Assembly (NCBI RefSeq): GCF_052324685.1
Contig: NC_135218.1
Span: forward strand, 20,458,197-20,522,196
Origin: Brachyhypopomus gauderio
Lineage: Eukaryota; Chordata; Actinopteri; Gymnotiformes; Hypopomidae
Reading direction: 5' to 3'
Length of the DNA: 64,000 nt
This document shows positions 60,413 through 64,000 of this stretch, piece by piece. Under the pieces are notes generated by a model. The model was given only the letters and a program-made list of their open reading frames with translations. It did no database searches and had not been told where the DNA came from. How positions within the stretch are numbered: position 1 is the first letter of the stretch; every line of letters begins with the position of its first letter. The position numbers were made by a program, and so were the translations under genes.

Positions 60413-62510
60413 ATGGAGCCGCTAAAGAAAGACGCGAAGATTAATCCGGCCGCTTCGGCTAATATTTTATCGCAGATATTCTTCTGGTAAGTAGTAATGG
60501 GCTCCTACGATGACATATAAATACGTCAGGGGTTTTCTTTCTAGGAAGTTAAATATTTCTGTTTGTTCCAGATAACAAGAACGCAATGCGACGCATTGGG
60601 CTCGAATTATAACGCCATAGTTAATATTCTGGCAGCTAGAATATTAGCTAGCTACATGGATTGCTATAAGACTTATGAAGCAGGTAGCTGCATAGATTCT
60701 AACCTGCTACCTGCCCAACTACACAGGGTACCTACACTGCTAATTCGAGACCTAGCCAAATTAGTTTTAACTTAAAGGAAACACGTACAGTAGGTTATAT
60801 AATGTTTGTTTTTATTTATTATTGACACGTAACGTAGCGCTTCCTAATTTTTAATCAATTAAAACTAAACCGCCAAACTACCACTCGTTTAGTTTCAGTT
60901 TAATATGACCTGCAACTAGACAAATGTGTACAGGCTGTCATGTCACTGCATGACTCCGCTTTTCTGGTGTCTACTGAATAAGGTAACGTGTTGGTGTCCT
61001 TGAGCCCTACTGACTACCAAAAGAGATTATTCACGCACATTAGTGTCAAAGATGTGGAGATTATTTAAAATGCATATAACTGAAACACAACGGTCGCTTT
61101 CCTTTTTCTGTCCATAAAGCACGTTAGGCTAAACTTTTTTTGTCTATAGCTTTTCTTATACATTAAATTTTTAGTGGTTGACTTTTGCATAAACTGAGTG
61201 TTGCTCATCAATGATTATTTATAAAATGATCAAATTGAATAGGTTACAGGGGCACGACAGTATTGGCGCTGCTGTCAAAAACCTACACCTTTCATGCCGC
61301 CCTATTCTCACATTGACTAATGATGCGTTAAAAAAACAAAGGTAGGGGAGACCGGGTATGGTTGTAACATGGGGAGAGATGTCCAGAGGTGTCAATTACA
61401 GGTTCAGAAAGTAAAAGTCCTCACCAGAATGTTGCTCAAGCTTGCTAGATTTTCTAATTAGTGCAATCCAGATAAAATTAGTGGAATCAACACAATCCAG
61501 GAAGCCTGAGCAAAATCCCGGTGAGGACTTTTACTTTCTGAACCTGGAATTGACACCTCTGGATGTAACACCATCAATTCCAACGATCACGGATAAGATA
61601 GGAGTCATATGATCATTCCAGTGTTTACACAATTCCCCCTGAACCCACATGGTTGAATATCAAGGCTGGAAACAGGCACATGCAGATTCCATAGAGAAAA
61701 AACTGATTTCTGAATCAAGACTATATTTTGTTTAGTACTATTGCTGATAAAGCCAAATTAATTATATCACATTAAACTAGTTTCTCAGGTAGATTGTGAT
61801 GCATTTTCCCCTTGTCAATTTTAAATCAACTTGCTAATACAGCTAGCCAAACAATGGCTGACAGGGGTGGGGTGGGTGGTAAAACACACACTCCTGAGTA
61901 AAACAGAAAGTGGATATGAGTTATGGTCAGTCACAGAGAGAGAAACATTGTTCTGGATTGTTTATTATTTCATTTCAAAAACCTCTTTTTGAAGCATATT
62001 GCATGGTGTGGCCTGTTTTTACTTCTTTTGTCCAATTGTTATAACTTGCCCCAGCATGTGTTACAACCTACCCTGGTAGAGGGGTAGGTTGTAACAAAGT
62101 AACACCATGTATTTGACATCAACTCACAAGGGCTGTGATGTTTGAATTGGTGCAATTTGTATTAAACAAATGTATGTACTTTGCATAAAAGTTTGAGAAC
62201 TCAAGCTCAAAAATTCAGTAAATTCCAAGTACTGATACAAAAAGTATTACAACCATACCCGGTCTTCCCTCAGAGTAAATTAAAACCATCTTTTAGATGT
62301 TTTTGTTTCAAATTAGATACATTAGTTTTAGATTAGATAAATTAGTTTTTTTTCCAGTTCATATTTATACTATGTTGTCCTATAATGTCTTTTGGTTAGC
62401 TGGTTGAATCCACTGTTCCGCATTGGATACAAACGAAGACTTGGAGAAGATGACATGTTCAAAGTACTTCCTGAGGATGGGTCCAAGAGACTTGGGGAAG
62501 AACTTCAGAG
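60413..62510 (+). CDS. abcc4: ABCC4 (MRP4) multidrug exporter, N-terminal part
   Basis: Two coding exons: 60413-60486 (74 nt, donor GTAAGT) and 62400-62510 (111 nt, donor GTACAT). They give [20 protein letters not shown], then [20 protein letters not shown], then [20 protein letters not shown], then Q. This is the cytoplasmic N-terminus of ABCC4, close to the human FFWWLNPLF...HKRRLEEDDMYSVLPED segment (a C replaces one W at the exon join). The gene is about 1300 residues in vertebrates, so nearly all of it lies beyond the window. Family role: ATP-driven export of cyclic nucleotides, prostaglandins and drugs at the plasma membrane. A three-codon upstream frame at 60384 could precede the start if it lies in the 5' UTR. 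Position after cldn10 matches conserved synteny. Confidence 0.93.
61344..62270. mobile_element. MITE with long terminal inverted repeats in abcc4 intron 1
   Basis: The ends AGGGGAGACCGGGTATGG and inverse CCATACCCGGTCTTCCCT extend to about 26 bp and include TTGTAACA/TATTACAA. Non-coding interior with further GGTTGTAACA repeats near 62088. A foldback element lies inside. Confidence 0.8.
61382..61563. mobile_element. Nested foldback element
   Basis: TCCAGAGGTGTCAATT ... AATTGACACCTCTGGA. The arms of about 60 bp include TTCAGAAAGTAAAAGTCCTC and its inverse. It interrupts the left part of the surrounding MITE. Confidence 0.85.
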
Positions 62511-63061
62511 GTACATGAAGTAGTATAACCTTTGTGTAACAAACTTAGTCAAATTGTTCAGGCTGCAAACAGTGTATCTGTGTTCTGCAGTGTGTGTGAA
62601 GACTGCAACAGGCCTAATTGGATAAATAGAAGGGGTTTATAATACAAGTGCTAAATGTGTGCTTAGGACATTTAGATCACATTTTTTACTCGTATAGTGG
62701 AAATGATCTCATAGCTACTGTCAAGGAACATGTGCATATCTCTGTGAAATGTTCCAATATCTTCAACCCTGTAAGCATAGATTCCTAGAAAGAATTTTCT
62801 CTCTCCAAATCTATAATAATAGTAATCGTTGATTGCATCAGACTATATGGAAAAGTTGGTGACATGGCCATACTACACAGCAAAAAGTCCAGTGTTGAAT
62901 TGACTCCCATAAGAGTTAATTTTAACACTTCTTAAGGGTTTATATAGCTCCACACACTTTCAAAAATAGTTAAAATATTGGTGAGTTACTTTGTTACCTC
63001 TCAAAACAGAGATAAAGTAAATCTTTTATACTATTTCAGTAGTGTTGGTTTCACTCCCTAA
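62511..63061. other. abcc4 intron 2, left part
   Basis: No abcc4 exon 3 recognised. Positions about 62880-63000 resemble fish MITE sequence (AGAGTTAATTTTAACACTT). Confidence 0.4.
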
Positions 63062-64000
63062 ATAGTTGGATATTAGGCCTGTGTTGAAAAAATCGATTTT
63101 CCGATTCAGAATCGATTTGCATATGACGATCTGATAATCGATTCGTACGTCCAAAGATCGATTTTTTCAGTGAACTTTTACCCCCGCCTCGTCACTGAAT
63201 TCACGCAGGCGTGCTCGGTCTAACTAACTGTAAAACAACATGGCGTCGGACAGTGCCGGTAATGACGATAGTCAAATCGGCAATCTAAAAACAGAAGGAC
63301 AGTTTATCCAGTGTCAGTGACTATTTACAGTTAGTCCATGTCACTGACAGTTTACCCAGTGTTTTTACAGTTTAAAAAAGTTTAAAATGTTCTTGTAACG
63401 TTGGGCGCAAGGCGATGGACGAGACAGAATCCTTTGCACTTTCCAAATCGTTACGTTTATTACATTTACCGAAGCACAGACAGCGCACATAAAACACGTT
63501 TACATAGAACATGTGTGACTCAAAACAACGAGGAGCACAGAACGCACATTAGACAAACCACATAAACTCCACGTGATGACGAGAGCCACAGGTGAGACGG
63601 ATTATCACAAGACGCACCCGCACCCACGGAGATCCACAGACGCAGACAACGTTAACACACGCACAACAGGGAGGGGTCGGGGACCGTAACGTGACAGTTC
63701 TGTTCTTATATTCTCACTTTAAAGAAAAATACACGTTTACATTTTATACTTTCAGTTTATTAAGTGTGAGCACTTTTAAAATAAAAATGCATTTGGTAGC
63801 AACAGCTTTTGGGTGAATTCTTAATTATTTCAATCATAATAATAATGCACTGGTTCGTGTCCCAGTAGGAGTCCACTGTTGCAGACATAGACACCTCAAA
63901 GATGTCCTCTGTTTATTGTCCTGGATTACCTTTCTTGAAGGTAGATTTATGATTACCCTTTTCACCAGTCTTCCAGCCATCAGTAACTACCAACTACCAA
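63062..64000. repeat. hAT-like fragment interrupted by a solo LTR
   Basis: GGCCTGTGTTGAAAAAATCG with repeated AATCGATTT motifs (63078-63165) resembles the end of a fish hAT family. The sequence continues on both sides of the LTR at 63394-63696. No coding region seen to the window end. Confidence 0.45.
63394..63696 (-). mobile_element. Solo LTR with 5-bp target duplication
   Basis: 303 bp, TGTAACGTTGG...CGTAACGTGACA, flanked by GTTCT on both sides (63389-63393 and 63697-63701). On the minus strand it starts TGTCACGTTACGG and has AATAAACG near its far end, like the other LTRs here. Confidence 0.87.

Noticed and set aside
62511-64000. abcc4 exon 3
   Set aside because: No segment with the expected continuation was found; only repeats are seen.

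Overview
This window looks like nuclear DNA of a teleost fish. The genes are split by many short introns, the exons use GT-AG boundaries, and the encoded proteins are vertebrate DZIP1, claudin-10 and ABCC4. The space between them is packed with repeat types common in teleosts: hAT, piggyBac and Tc1-like DNA transposons, foldback MITEs, a tRNA-derived SINE, an L2-type LINE, LTR elements and long (GT)n tracts. I cannot name the species.

Layout. 1-13 kb holds no gene I can support. It carries a decayed piggyBac transposase, two hAT elements bounded by exact 8-bp target duplications, and smaller repeats. 13.2-27.3 kb is dzip1 (+ strand), rebuilt as 18 coding exons giving 915 codons without a frameshift. 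Its intron 7 is filled by a 26-bp minisatellite, and its last intron carries an antisense LINE. 28.4-47.5 kb holds three claudin-10-type genes, all on the - strand, each rebuilt as five coding exons with shared exon phases and a 162-nt second exon. The one nearest abcc4 (45.3-47.5 kb) is the clearest claudin-10; the other two are more diverged. Between and inside them lie an LTR retrotransposon with intact 5-bp target duplication, solo LTRs and a piggyBac derivative. 47.7-60.3 kb has transposon debris and no gene I can support. 60.4-62.5 kb holds the first two coding exons of abcc4 (+ strand), which continues past the window.

The order and orientation dzip1 (+), cldn10 (-), abcc4 (+) match what I know of human chromosome 13q32 (DZIP1, CLDN10, ABCC4), so this is an old conserved block in which the claudin has been tandemly multiplied. 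The genes are unrelated in function: DZIP1 works at the ciliary base and in Hedgehog signalling, claudin-10 proteins form paracellular pores at tight junctions, and ABCC4 is a plasma-membrane exporter.

The points most worth a second look are: (1) the dzip1 minisatellite, which appears to have grown out of the exon 7 splice donor; (2) six perfect GGTCA-NNN-TGACC palindromes (the oestrogen-response-element consensus) carried by two piggyBac-like elements, three of them inside a claudin intron; (3) X-box motifs in dzip1 intron 2; (4) a TG-repeat in place of the pyrimidine tract before the last dzip1 exon; and (5) solo LTRs, one with a paralogous empty site in the same window.
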